This document shows, piece by piece, positions 34,315 to 46,075 of a stretch of 64,000 bases of DNA. Each line of letters opens with the position of its first letter. Positions within the stretch are counted from its first letter, which is position 1. The notes below the pieces were generated by a model that searched no databases, was not told the DNA's origin, and saw nothing but the letters and a program-made list of their open reading frames with translations. The position numbers and the translations under genes were made by a program. This stretch comes from Antrodiella citrinella (lineage: Eukaryota > Basidiomycota > Agaricomycetes > Polyporales > Steccherinaceae): assembly GCA_004802725.1 (NCBI GenBank), contig SGPM01000033.1, forward strand, positions 62,001-126,000, in the 5' to 3' direction.

Positions 34315-35228
34315 CAATGAAATAGATGTTCTTCTGCTTTTGAACATCGCTCCGAAGGGTATTGGAAGAATATTTGTACTCAGAAAAGACAGAATCAATG
34401 GTATAGTTCACGGTTCACCTATTGAACGTTTTAGATGACGAAAACGTCTTATGCCTGGGTAAATGGGGACCCACAGAGCGCCACAATTCCTGTCGCGTCT
34501 ACACACAACGTAAACTATGATCAGTGCACAGCACATGCCATGCCACCGAACTTCTTGTTCATCGCCCATGAACTTATGCGGTCCGACAAATGAACTCTAA
34601 CAGACATGGGTGCATGGCCCGGACGTCAAAGTGGCTGTACAACTGCCAGCGGGCCCTGCTCCGAGTCGGTTCGTGTCGCCTCGACATTGGCTTTCGTATC
34701 GCCATCCCAAGCGGTGTGCAGATGCAGCGTATTCCATGTTGGTTTCATCTCACACTTCAAATCGGTATCGAGAGCAATGCACCACACCGGCCGATTCGTG
34801 ATGGTCGGCAGTACGATGCTCATGGAGGTAAGTAGGTGCGTCCAAATGTCAGTCATTCCGCTGTATACTTGCCTTATGATCTTATTGGTTACACTTGTCA
34901 GACTAGGACTAGCTTTTCCATTTATCTTTTCGTCGCAATGAAGATTTGGATGGGGTTCAGCTGTGCCGTTTACAAGTTATTCGTCACGCTGACTCTTGCT
35001 GTACATCGAGTTTCCCGAGAACCGAAATCTCCGACAACGATCTCTCCAGCGATAGCAGCTCACGGCGATGTGTTAAGATGTTAGTGCCCCAGTTGTCTCT
35101 ATCGCCATCCTACTCTAATCCAATGAGTGCCCCTCCGCGACTGTCGAGTCTATTCGTTTCACTACAGCCTCCTTCGTTGGTGAACGCGGAGGCGTACCTT
35201 GCAAGGCCTCTACCGTTGGCACAGTGTT
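34315..35228. other. Intergenic between the two secreted-protein genes
   Basis: Short frames on both strands overlap, and none shows a signal or domain that I can support. A plus frame at 34946-35233 is Ser-rich and ends in the TATA region of the next gene. Confidence 0.4.
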
Positions 35229-35234
35229 TATAAA
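35229..35234 (+). promoter_or_regulatory. TATA box of the second small secreted protein gene
   Basis: TATAAA lies about 125 nt before the ATG at 35354. Confidence 0.6.
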
Positions 35235-35353
35235 CCAGCTCAGTCGTACGTCGTATTCATTATATTGTTCACCTCGTGTACCTGCTTAATACCTATCTTA
35301 CAAGCCACACCTTCTTTTTGAACTTCATCCTCATATTCACGGACTCATACGAC

Positions 35354-35657
35354 ATGCATGTCAGCCACATCCTCAACTTTTGGGCTCTCGTCGCTTCAGT
35401 ATCCCAAGCTGTCGCTATCCCGCCTCCTCCGTTCGGGATCATATCCGCTCATGACGCTGAGGTCGTCTTCGACCTCGCGACCGTCAATGGCAGTCGCCAT
35501 ATGGCTCAGGGTGTTCAGGGTATTCACGGAAATATTAATATGTGAGTGCTTACTCGAATTCAGACATGTACCTCACTCCGATGGTCTAACGTATCGCGCT
35601 GCGAGTAGTGATAGTATCAATAGCGATTGCGAGAGGACGCACTCCTGCTCACCCTAG
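35354..35657 (+). CDS. Putative small secreted protein 2
   Basis: Two exons (35354-35541, 35609-35657) join to 237 nt, 78 residues. The signal peptide is MHVSHILNFWALVASVSQAV, with cleavage near AVA before IPPPPFG. The mature peptide of about 55 residues is acidic then Gly/His-rich (MAQGVQGIHGNIDSINSD) and ends CERTHSCSP with two cysteines. It belongs with the upstream gene as a tandem pair by signal peptide and promoter layout; the mature parts do not align well. Function unknown. Confidence 0.55.
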
Positions 35658-36300
35658 ACATTGAGCGATGACCGTCACCGATCCTTTATTCGCTGTTTGT
35701 GCTCATTAGCACTTTCAGTTTGGGGCCCGGTCATGGTTGGGGATCGCAGTGAAGCATCATCGTCAGGATTCGGACGTTATCGACGCTGTTGTAATCCTAT
35801 CGTTACTGTCTAGTAATAGTTGTCGGACTATGTAATGTACTGACGGATCAACAAACAAATAGTCTCAGGAGGGTTCTGTGAGAGACTTCGTTCGACGATA
35901 GGAACTCGAGTGATTAGTGACAATTGCGCAAAGACTTACCGCATCTACATTCGAGCATCCAGTTGATGCACTTCGTTGTCTTATCATATACACGCTATTA
36001 TGCACATCTTGATACTGTTCGTGAGAAGGAGGTTTTGGAGACGGAGAAGATTTAAGTAGTAGCTTCACGTTCAAGATCGTTCGGTCATCATGATCATAAA
36101 GCATGATACATTCTTCCTGCCTTGAAGTTCACACATTCAATTTTAGACAACAATGAACTTCGAACGAAGATGCGCCTCAGCAGTAGGATTATTGTCCCAT
36201 TGGTCCACCAGAACGAAATAAAAATATCAAATGACTAGCAATACAGAATGAGGTATAATGAGACGTCGCGACGGGATCCCGGTCAAAAGCTTTCTCGCGC
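35658..36300. other. Intergenic between convergent genes
   Basis: The 3' flanks of secreted protein 2 and of the coiled-coil gene. No gene seen. Confidence 0.5.
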
Positions 36301-39300
36301 TCATCTCGACGGCTCACCGCCAGTCTGCCTATCAAACACAGCAGGCCGCGAAGAGACAGACCTCGGCGCATTCGCCGGCCCTCCACGAATCTTGCCTAGC
36401 CACCCTCGTTTGCTCGCTTTCGCCTCCGCGCCCATTGAAGCGCCTCGCGGGCTGTTCGTCACGTCTGCTATCAACGAGGCACCTGTTGTCGCCCTCCTCG
36501 CAGGCGACGTGAGCACGGTGGGCGTGGGCTGCTGCGCTGAATGTGCCCGTACAGGCGTGAAACCCGATCGGACGGCTTGCAATGCGCGGCGGACACGAGG
36601 CGTCGTCGACTGCATGTTTTCCATGTCTGGGCTCGGAAGACTGTCCACGGTGAATCCTTGAGGAAGAAGACTCTCGCAATCCTCAAAATCATCGGGTGCT
36701 CTTCGTTTCTTGTTCAGAGACGAGGATGCCGATGTCGTGATGATCTGTGGCGGAGGAGGGGGTGGTTGTTGTCGCTGGGGCTGGGGTCTCGCGGAAGCGC
36801 GTTTGGATTCTGGCGTCCGGGCCTTGAATACGGGGGGCGGAGGTACTCGGGCTTCTGGGGTTTTGGGTCTCGATAGTGATGAGCCAGAAGCGAGACGACG
36901 CGAGTTGGGTGTCGAGGGCGTATGGAACGTAGGTGGAGCGTGTGATGAGGAAGCGACTGGAGCCATAAGAGGGATCGCAGGAGGTGTGATAGTGGTGGGA
37001 CGTTGACTTTGTAGAGGCGTTCCATTGGTAGGCGTCGAGCTGGCAGACATTTTTGCTTGCAAGGCTGTAATCTTCTTCGTGAGACTGTCAACCTTAGCGG
37101 TTAACTTCTTCTTCTCCTTAAGCAGCCTGAGTCATCGTCAGCAGGAACGTTGTTGAGATAATGCAAGAGAACTGACTCGATGACGCGATCATCATTCTCC
37201 TCGATCTCCATACATTTGGCTTGGAGAAGTTGCTCCATCTCGTTGTTACGTTCACTGAGTTCCGCGATAGTTTCCTCCAGATTAGAGTTGACTCGCAATG
37301 AGCTCACTTCTCGTCGCAGAGTGGACAGTGCCTTCTCGTGTTGCACGCTCTGAAGCTGTAAGTCGATCTCAACAGCCTTCGCGACTTTCTCGGCTTCTGC
37401 GTGTTCAGCACGAGCATTCTCAAGTTCGTCTCTGAGACCGACAATCTGATGTTCACTGTGAGAGGATCCGTTAAATATTGTCTTCATAGGACGGCAAGTA
37501 AGTATCTCACCTATCCTTGAGTTGGCTTTCCTGGTACCGTTGTAACGACAACAAACGTTGAACTTCGGCCTCCAGCTGGGTGATATCGGCCTGCACGTAC
37601 TGCTTTTCTTCTTGTAGGGAGCCCATCAGAGACTGCGCTTCTTCGAACTTCGACTGGAGCTCAGATAGCTGCTCAGCTAAGTCATCGCGAACACGCTGAA
37701 CCTCTTCGCCCTGTTCAACGATCGTCTTGAGTTCCGCAGAATGCCGCTCCGACGCTAGGTTGTGCTGTCCTGAGAGCGCCTTGAGTTGCTGCTGAAGTTG
37801 ATCGACGGTAGTAGTCATACGAGCCACTTGATCCTCGAGATCAGACTTGGTCTGGGAAAGCTCTTGACAGCGCGACTCCAAGTCGGACTGAGACTGTCTG
37901 ACTGTATGCTCTTCGTTCGCAAGATCTGTGATGCGTCTCTCGAGACTCTTGATTTCGGCTTCGTGTCGGGCGCGCAGCTGTTCAAGCTCCATCTCCAAGT
38001 CCTCCTTCGCGTGTAGGACGTTAGAAGCTTCTGAGACCTGATCTTCAAGGGACCGAATCTTCTCATCGGATGCGGCATTCTGCTCCTCCAGCTCCCGCTG
38101 GGCTGCCTCCAGCTGATGTGAAACGCGGTCCAAACGCTCCTGGAAGTCCTTGATTTCGGAAGAGTAGCGCTCCTGGACTTTCTCGAGTTCAACCTGCGCG
38201 CCGTCGGAGGAGTGAAACTTTTCTGTGACCTCCGCCAATTTGGCTTCAAGATGGTCCTTGGCCTGGGTGAGATCGTCCAAGGCGAGCTTGTGCGTGGCTT
38301 CAAGGTTGTCGTAGTGCTGTCTAGCTTCCTCGAGATCTACACGAGCCTGAGCAATCTCCTCGCGTAGACCACCTGTCTCCTCAAGTTGACTTGCACGGAT
38401 CTCCTCCAGCTCAGACCGTAAACGTTCTTGAATCAATTTGTCCTCTGCCCCGCTTGACCGGTATGCACGTAACTCTTCCGTCACGCGCGCAACCTCGTTC
38501 TCCACATAGTCACGACGAGAAACAACCTCGGCGTTTGCATCTTCCATGACCCGAATCCGTGATTCCAGATCGGAGACCTGAGAGGCGAAGGTACTCTTCG
38601 CGTCATCGTACTGACTGCACAATGATTGGTGTCGCGTTTGCAGCTCGGAGAACTCGGTAGCTTTCGTTGCTAGCTGGGTCTGCAACAACGCAAGGTCGGC
38701 CTGCATGGCAGGATCGGGATCATGCGAAGACGTGGCGGCAGCGAGCTCTGCGCGCAGGGTTTCAAGAGTGGAAGAGGTTTCCCGGACCTGGACGAGAGCA
38801 GCATCTCTTTCGTCTTGCAGAATCTGAACCCGTGCAGCCTTGCCCATTGCATCATGAATTGCACGGCTGCGTTCTAGCTCAAGATGCACGGCCTCTTGCG
38901 AGGCGTGAGCTTTGAATTGCTCAGCCTCGCGCACCCGTGCCTGTAGCAGGCTGTGAGTAGACCAGAGGGAAACCAAATCCTTAGCAACCCTCCGCCGTGC
39001 CGCTTTCTCTTGGAACACGGCCTCCACCATGACTTGCATCTCTACATCCCGATCGGCCTCGGCACGGGTATCGTCATCTTCCAACATCTCAACTCTTTCC
39101 TCCAACTCTTCACACTTCCTCAATGCCTCATCCCTCTCTTCTCGCGTGGTGTTGCAGTCCTCGATCATGGCATCCTTCTCTCCCTGCAAGACCTCCATGT
39201 CACTCGTCATCTCTGTGATCCGCTCCTCCTGTAATCGTAAGTTGGTCTCCAGGCGTTTGATGTCGTGTTGGTGAATCCCAAGTTGCTCGGTACGGTGGTT

Positions 39301-40239
39301 GACGCGGTATTCCATGTCTTCAATCTGTTTTCGGAGAGCCCGTGTGACCTCAGAGGAAGACATCGAAGACAGCTGTTGGGTCTGCAGCTCGCTGATGCGC
39401 GATTCAGCTTGCTCAAATTCCTGGCGGGCATCGTGAAGGTCTTGCTCCAGATGAGTGATTCGAAGCGACAGAGAGTCTCTTTCGGATATGGTGTTGTCAA
39501 TGGACTCGGAGAGCTCCGTAATTTGCTGCTCGGCTTGAGCAAGGGCAGACCCGGTTGCTTGATGAGAGGCCCGTTCCCTCGAGAGGTCGTTTTCCAGGGA
39601 AGAGATCCGGCCTGTCAGGTCAGATACCTGAGACTCCATGCCCTGCAACTGCTCGCGAGAGGACAACAACGCCTCCCGGATGTCAGCAGCCTCGGCTTGC
39701 AGCCGTGCGACCTGCTCTTCAGCTGCGCTCCCTTTTGCACTTGCTCCCTCAACTAACTTTCTCAACTCCAACACCTCTGACTCTGCAGCAGCGTGCTGAC
39801 CTTGTATCGAAGCCAGAGTGTCCCTCAACTCCGCATTGTCCCCCTCCAGTTCCTTCACCCTACTCAACACTCCCTCATCCATACTGTCCACATCCATCGC
39901 ATTCCGTCGGGATTCTTCCAGATCTACCGAGAGCTTGTGAACTTGCGAGCGATATGTGTCGCATTGTGAGACCAGGTGTTGAGAGACCAGAATAGAGACG
40001 AACGCTCCTCGCTGAGCCTTCGAGTGAAGATCGTCCTGGTCCTTCCCGGGAGTCGGTGTTGTGGGACATTTATGCTCGCGAGCCCGGGCGAGCTCTGCCT
40101 CCAGTGCTTCAACCTTGAATTTGTTCTCCACCGTGACGAATTCCATATCTCTCCGAAGGCCATCCCGTTCAGACCGAACGCGGTCAATTGCGGTCAAAAG
40201 ACGCGCTACGTCTTCAGCTTGCGGCTCAAGCTGGTCCAT
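36301..40239 (-). CDS. Large coiled-coil protein of unknown function
   Basis: Three exons (37511-40239, 37177-37455, 36301-37126) join exactly to 3834 nt, 1277 residues. From the start (MDQLEPQAEDVARLLTAIDR) to about residue 1025 it is almost continuous heptad-repeat coiled coil rich in Glu, Gln, Leu and Arg, broken by a short Pro-containing segment near residues 55-65 (HKCPTTPTPGKDQ). The last 250 residues are different: Pro/Ser/Thr-rich and basic, with a poly-Pro run (QQPPPPPPQ) and SLNKKRRAPDDFED, a likely nuclear-localisation signal. Such a plan fits a structural or tethering protein of spindle pole, nuclear envelope or septum; the sequence does not decide which. The codon use is strongly that of an expressed gene, and the single 2.7 kb exon is unusual for the window. 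Confidence 0.88.
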
Positions 40240-40702
40240 AGCTGTTCAAAGTGATCCGTAAGTACATGGCCACAGCTGACCGTTACTGGCGTACTTATAT
40301 CGTGTTCTAGCGTCGTGATTATACGTGGGTGTCTTGTTAAGCAGAATTAAAGCGATTATAATCCCGAGAGATGGAGTACCGAGAAGACGAGAAGTAGGTC
40401 CGTCGGTCCTGAATCACGGAAAGTAGAAATTGATAGAAAACACACAAATCCGAACTTCAACTCAACGAGCGCCTCAGCGCGAGAAGCCGACACAAAGAAG
40501 CCTAAACAACGCGTCAAGCACGTGATCGCATTCAAAATACTCCCACGAACGCGTCTGCGTCTTAAGCCCTGCCAGGGCTGCCAGTGCCTCAGTGGACACC
40601 CATCTTGACCTGGGGACAGTTTGGACGAAAGGAATGCCACGTGAGTTCCCAAATCGTCTTTGACACTCTTTCGAATTCAACAGCGAGTGTTGTTAGGTAA
40701 CG
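40240..40702. other. Intergenic
   Basis: Upstream region of the coiled-coil gene and 3' flank of the oxidase. No gene seen. Confidence 0.5.
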
Positions 40703-42167
40703 TTACAGAATCGTTTTCAATAGATCGACAGCTTCTTCTGCAGCACCCCACGATCCTTGATAACCAGCTCCTCTATACCAATTCGTCAGATGGTCTACGT
40801 CTGGTTTGAATGTTGTCTGGCTTACCCAAAACCATACGCATGAACGACAGGGAAACAATGAGTTACGTCTCCCCTTGGACCTCCGTGGACGAACGTCCTA
40901 GTGACCGGGAAAGACACCGACTCAAGCTCAATCCTCGGCCCGCCATCTCTCGCAGGTCTCAATCCAACGTTATGACAGATCAGCTTTGTTTCATCAGAAT
41001 TCAAATCTGGCATGAGCTTCACCGCCCTGTCCCAAATCCTCTGAGCCATCTGGAAGTCTACGGATGTGTCCCAGTTATCTTTCTGATATGTTCCTCCAAT
41101 CAGAACGTGTCCATGCGGTAATGGACGGGGTATAATGTAAGTGAATTCTTCCGCCTCTGCTCGTTTGCGTTGTTACTGGTATTTACTGCGAAATTCAGGA
41201 ATGTGCTCACCTAGCGGAATTGTGACGAATTCCATACATTCTTTGATGTTGGGCCCGGGAGCTTGCACTGTGATAGTTTGACCACGAATAGGATGAACAC
41301 TTCTGTCTTCGACACCGACTAAAGACCTGGCACCTAGAAGAACACGCCACTAAGTCGCTTCTCACCATGAACTGTGAGGCTCTATAATACTCACCAAGAG
41401 ATGTAGCATTGACGATGACACCGTTTGTCCCTGCTATTTCAGCCGCCTCGTCCAACGACTGTAATTTCTTGCGTAGGAAAGTCACCCCTAATGATGATAA
41501 TTGCGACGTCAGCCATGGCAGATATTCCTCCGGGTTGACTGTGATGGTATCGAAAACGACGCCAGCATTCGTCCCCTCCGGCAGTTTGTCCGGAGGAATA
41601 TGCCTAAACTATCTCATCCGTAAGTCCTGACCGCGTGGAAATTGTCACCGAGCATACGTTTCTGACCAAATCCTTAAAGTATAAGGCGGATTCCGTGAAC
41701 TCGATAGGTGAGTAGATAGTTGAGGGCATCACCTTCCGGGCGGTTAGTCACAGGATGGCGAAGATAGATGAGTCATACATGGACCATTCCTGTCGACTGC
41801 ATGTCCCATAGCTTGTTACTGCGTGGCGTTCAGCATCTCGGATGAGAAGTCAGGAATTGCCTCACAATGTTACTCGCTCCCGATTGTAAGACTTTTCCTC
41901 GTAACCAAACGGAGACCAGTTTGCACCCTAACGATTGAAATTTAGATACATTACTGGGCTCATAGATGGCAAGACTCAAGTACTCACCGCCCACGGGCTT
42001 GCGAAAGCCTGGGAGGTGAAATCATCTGGCATATCCCGCGCTACGATGGTGATCTTGAGGGCATCCGGATACCGAGTCGAAAGAACATGGGCAATCGTCA
42101 ACCCAATTACTCCGGCTCCTACGATAACAACATGTCGACGCTTGCCGGTGATTGGTAGGTCGGACAT
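40703..42167 (-). CDS. FAD-dependent D-amino-acid oxidase
   Basis: This enzyme oxidises D-amino acids to 2-oxo acids with release of ammonia and hydrogen peroxide. After [12 protein letters not shown] the Rossmann dinucleotide motif [18 protein letters not shown] binds FAD. Further exons give [74 protein letters not shown], and the family signature [16 protein letters not shown] with the substrate-binding Arg. The C-terminus reads [17 protein letters not shown] and ends TIL, so the usual SKL-type peroxisome signal is absent. This suggests a cytosolic form or a signal lost or altered. At least seven short introns. D-aspartate oxidase is the alternative, since the two share these motifs. Confidence 0.9.
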
Positions 42168-43198
42168 CGCGGATGTGTACGTCGACTGGTCCGCGGGATT
42201 GTATATGAATCTAAACGCAGAGATAAAAAGCCTTCGGTCTGTTGTGAATCACAAGTTATCTTGCTCTGAACGCTACCTTGTCACACTGACTCACAGGTTC
42301 GACCTTCACCGGTGGACCGCTCAGACGACGAAGAACCCCTCGCAAGACAGGCGCTTATGAACGGACAGTGCCGCAGTTCGTTATCTCGAATCTATGTCGA
42401 TCACGAATCAGGCGGCAGACAGTGAGGAGCTTGTCCATCGAGTCATCGACAATTTCCTGACATCTGGATAACGACGAGATTCAGTGCGTCCAGGACAACA
42501 AGAAGCACGCTGGGGATTCTAGGGGTCATTTCGTTCTGCTAGTACGCTAAGTGTCCCGCCTCAGATATCAGACCTCATGGCTACCACACATTAAACATAT
42601 GAATGAAAGGTGTCGCGAAGACATGCCGACAATGAAACGTCTTGTGCGTTCTCTGAACCGGACCGGAAGGGCTTGTAACTCTCGGACCGCCACGACATAT
42701 GAACGCGTACTCCTGCCTACTTCTCAGAAGTTCGATTCTCGTGCGGGCACTTCCCCTGGACCCCACATATCTACTTTCCCCTCGAGCATCCTGGATGTTA
42801 ACCTTCGCGACTCATGCGTTATGTCAATGCTGCCAACCTTTCGCGTGAGCTTTGTTACCCATATTTCCATCGGAAGAGCTCGATACTCAAACAAGTCCTA
42901 CTATCGTGTCGTGTTCGCGGTTCTGCAAAAAAGAAGGGTCGGGGATGCTGCACAAGCCATCGCGCTGCACCCCTGACCCTTGAAGTCCGAGCGGTCAGCT
43001 GTGCATCTATGTAGTAAGTCCGAACATAAGGTGCTTTGGTTCACCTCCCTACCACCGACGTTTCTCAACGTGTTTTGTGCATGGCATGCTTTTACGTATA
43101 TGTATAGCTAAACTGCAACTCTGCACTGCATCACCCTCAGCTCACGACCCCTCACAATCGTTCTCACACTCCAATCTGGTATTGGCTACTTTCTAACT
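42168..43198. other. Intergenic between divergent genes
   Basis: A stretch of 1 kb upstream of the oxidase (minus) and of the unknown gene at 43199 (plus). A 141-codon plus frame at 42551-42976 has no domain, and I do not call it. Confidence 0.45.
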
Positions 43199-43879
43199 AT
43201 GGCCCCCGATATCAAGTTCACTCCCTACGGTATCCCTTACCTCGTCGAGTTTGCCAACGTTGCCTTCGGAAAACGCTCGAAATTTGGCTCGTCCTCCACA
43301 TCACTTGCACCAGCCGTAGGTGCATCCTCGAGTACGCTCAACCTCAGCCATGCATCCACAACCCTTCCCTCTGCATCCACAACCGCTCTTATCGTCAACG
43401 CGCACGAGTCGGAAGGCGATGGACTGCTGATCCAATTCGCGTCACATCCCACCAACTCCTACCGACGCCTCTCTGAGACTCGTCTCTTGAGGCTGAAGCA
43501 TCGGATTGCGAGCGCTGTGGTAGCAGCAGGGATGAATGCACCTGCGCCGAGTCAAAGCTCGAACACGCCTGAACGGTGTGTCTCGCATGGCCGCATCCAT
43601 ACGAGCGAGCTGCGGCGTGCCGGCGGGTCCTTGCGGAGTGCGCCTAGTTCCTTGTACCACGGCACCTATGGTCAAGTCATGTCTGCGTTCAATGCAGCGG
43701 GACTGACAACGATACCATGCGATCCATATGGATTTGCAGACGGTAAGTGACATGAGTATTATTTCTTCAGTCGTCTCATGATCAACTCTGTTACAGCCCA
43801 GCGGCTGGGTGCATTATTTGTCGTTAGACACACCGATGTCGGTACACTCGAACTCACGAAACTTACCCTATGGGCATGA
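43199..43879 (+). CDS. Unknown two-exon protein
   Basis: Exons 43199-43742 and 43797-43879 join to 627 nt, 208 residues. The start MAPDIKFTPYGIPYLVEFAN is followed by a Ser/Thr/Ala-rich stretch and a basic middle (RLLRLKHRIASAVVA). The end is GALFVVRHTDVGTLELTKLT. No signal peptide, membrane segment or family that I recognise. The clean GTAAGT...CAG intron and the exon-like base use support a real gene. It lies just upstream of the oxidase relic on the same strand. Confidence 0.5.
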
Positions 43880-44252
43880 GAATCAAGTGAATGGTGGGTG
43901 GTGGATGCCTGCACAACTCTCACCCTTGATGTCATGATTCTGACATCTCTTATATTCCAGCAGCAGTCCTTTCGGCGAAGTCGAAGCCATGTGCTTGATT
44001 CAGCTTTCGCAGTCCTCATCTTATTGGTATTTGTTTATTTCGCTATTATATCACGGGTTTTGGACAGTCTCAAACCCAAACTCAAACTCTACTCGCGCAC
44101 GTTCTGCGTGAGGAGCTTGGTTTCGGAAGCTTACGCTCCTATTTAAGTTTGGGCCGGGTCTCACTACTCTTCGACGCCATTGTCAAATCCTCGCTCAATC
44201 ATTTACATACCAACTCAATGCAATACGACACTATTAATAGGACTCATGCATC
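43880..44252. other. Intergenic
   Basis: Upstream region of the multicopper-oxidase relic; an ATGCATCATGCATC duplication surrounds its start. Confidence 0.4.
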
Positions 44253-45621
44253 ATGCATCATGTGCGCACCGAGGTCAGCCAAGGAGACTACCGAAATGGT
44301 GTCAAATTTCCTCCAGCTCCTTCCGAGTCTCCCTCTACGATGTCTATCTCCCCTGCGTCGTCCGCCGTTCCTCTCCGAGTGGGACAAAAGTCTCGAAACT
44401 ACAAGACTAGACGGCTCATTGCCATCGTTGCAGTCATCGTCATCGTTGCTCTGAGTGTGGGTCTGAGTGTGGGCCTAGGAGTGGGTCTCAACGTGCACAA
44501 GCACTCGTCTTCCGCTGCTTCGTCTACTGCCAGCCCCGCACCTTCACTTGTTGGCACGTTCCCCCAAACGAACTTCGTGCTCAACGGCTTGCAAGGGCAG
44601 GCATCTCAAACTAGGAATTACTTCTTCAGCATGACTGAAGCCACCGGTTCCCCGGATGGCGTTCAAAAACCCATGCTGGTAGTGAATGGTGCGCTGCCAG
44701 TCATCTTGTCATTTGGACATTCTCCTGAAATTCCGAATGCAGGCATGCACCCGGGACCGACAATCGAAGCCAATCAAGGTGATCGTGTCGTCGCAAACGT
44801 GACCAACCATTTGCCCAACACAACGTGAGTGTGTACTATCGATCGCATGGTGACCGTCTGCAGAGTTGCGAGCCGCTTTCCGGCACATCGACGTTCATGC
44901 AGGTGCGAAATGCCGGTTCGAATGGCTCATCATACGCACCGGAAGGACCGAGTCTGCAAAGTGGCAGTCAGCTGATGATCACGGAGGACACGATTGAGGT
45001 CATCGACTTGCTCGTTGTACGTATCCAGATATCGTCGTATGCTCTCTCACGTACTCACCTCTTTCCGTTCTAGAACAACTTGGACGATGGAGATCACCCG
45101 TTCCATCTTCACGGCCACAGGCCCTATATGTGAGAACTCGCAAAATTTATTGCCAGTAACCGACTGACAAGGCTACTTGCGTAGTATGGGAGTAGGTGCG
45201 GGACGTTATATTGGACAAGCTTTGAACGAAGTCAACCCACTTCGGTATGTACCTATCCTGCGATAGAAGCATGTGTCGATGCTGAAGCTTTATCGTCGTA
45301 GTCGAGACACTGTTTTAATCCCTGCGTACAGCTGGACCATCCTCCGTTTCATTACGGACAATCGTAAGTGTCTCTCATACTTCTAACATGGCCTCCTTAT
45401 TGAGCTTCCTGATTGTCCTAGCTGGTCTGTGGGCCTTCCATTGTCGTACATACTTCTCATTCTTCATAGGGTGGCATGACTAATGATCACCATCCTTAGA
45501 CATCGCCTGGCATATGGCTGCTGGACTGCTTACGCAGATCAACAGTCTGCCTTCCAAGGCCGCACAGCTTGATCTCCCCCAAGCTATCATAGATCAATGC
45601 AACGTTCAAACAGTAGGGTAG
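44253..45621 (+). pseudogene. Membrane-anchored multicopper oxidase with missing middle
   Basis: This is a laccase/ferroxidase-type multicopper oxidase. The N-terminal exon has a cytosolic basic stretch (KSRNYKTRR), a membrane segment (LIAIVAVIVIVALSVGLSVG) and the start of cupredoxin domain 1 up to GDRVVANVTNHLPNTT. In an intact enzyme the copper motifs HWHG and HxH, and all of domain 2, would follow. Here a 39-nt intron-like gap leads straight into the end of domain 3: DTIEVIDLLVNNLDDGDHPF with HPFHLHGH, then RYIGQALNEVNPLR, SWTILRFITDNPGLWAFHC and HIAWHMAAGL. So two of four copper motifs and some 300 residues are absent. The junction is also out of frame. The C-terminal exons splice perfectly, so the loss is probably recent. 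Confidence 0.8.
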
Positions 45622-46075
45622 TTTTGTCCTGTCGTTTGACTCAGTTTCTATTCACAGTCTAGAGGTACTTATTGTAGATCGTGTCAATGTCTTACTACGG
45701 AATGTTGTTTATGTTTTGTGTAATCTGGTCTAATGTAGCTGGTTTCGTTTCTTCTGCACACAAGTCTTGAGACGGGCAGAAATGTAGACCATTGAAAATA
45801 AAGAATACACTCTTGGTGGTACAATACGTATGATGAGAAGATGTACATGAGAAGATACTTTACAACGTCCGTGACAGTCCGTGATGGTACATGGTCCTAC
45901 TACATAGAAAATACATCTAGTGCGACTGAATTATAAAACTACGATGCACTCACAAGTGACTCGCAAATAACTAAATGGAGGCGCACGAGCAGGAAGGTAA
46001 CAATTCGGTGGCGCTAGCTGCCGGTGGGTCTGACTGCAGATGTCCCGTCAGAACACGACTACAAGCAGGATCAAG
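45622..46075. other. Intergenic between convergent genes
   Basis: The 3' flanks. Its right half may hold an alternative last exon of the BTB gene ending at 45971. Confidence 0.45.

Noticed and set aside
34590..35233. A possible multi-helix membrane protein between the two secreted-protein genes
   Set aside because: Only one short hydrophobic stretch is present, and the frames do not join by plausible splice sites.
42725..42760. A tRNA-like B box (GTTCGATTC) followed by a GC-rich 3' end
   Set aside because: The five-base T-stem does not pair and no matching acceptor arm is found upstream.
44825..45073. A separate gene starting at the ATG-like frame just after the oxidase's first exon
   Set aside because: The frame is the end of domain 3 of the multicopper oxidase. 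The apparent start lies in intron-like sequence and is not an independent gene start.
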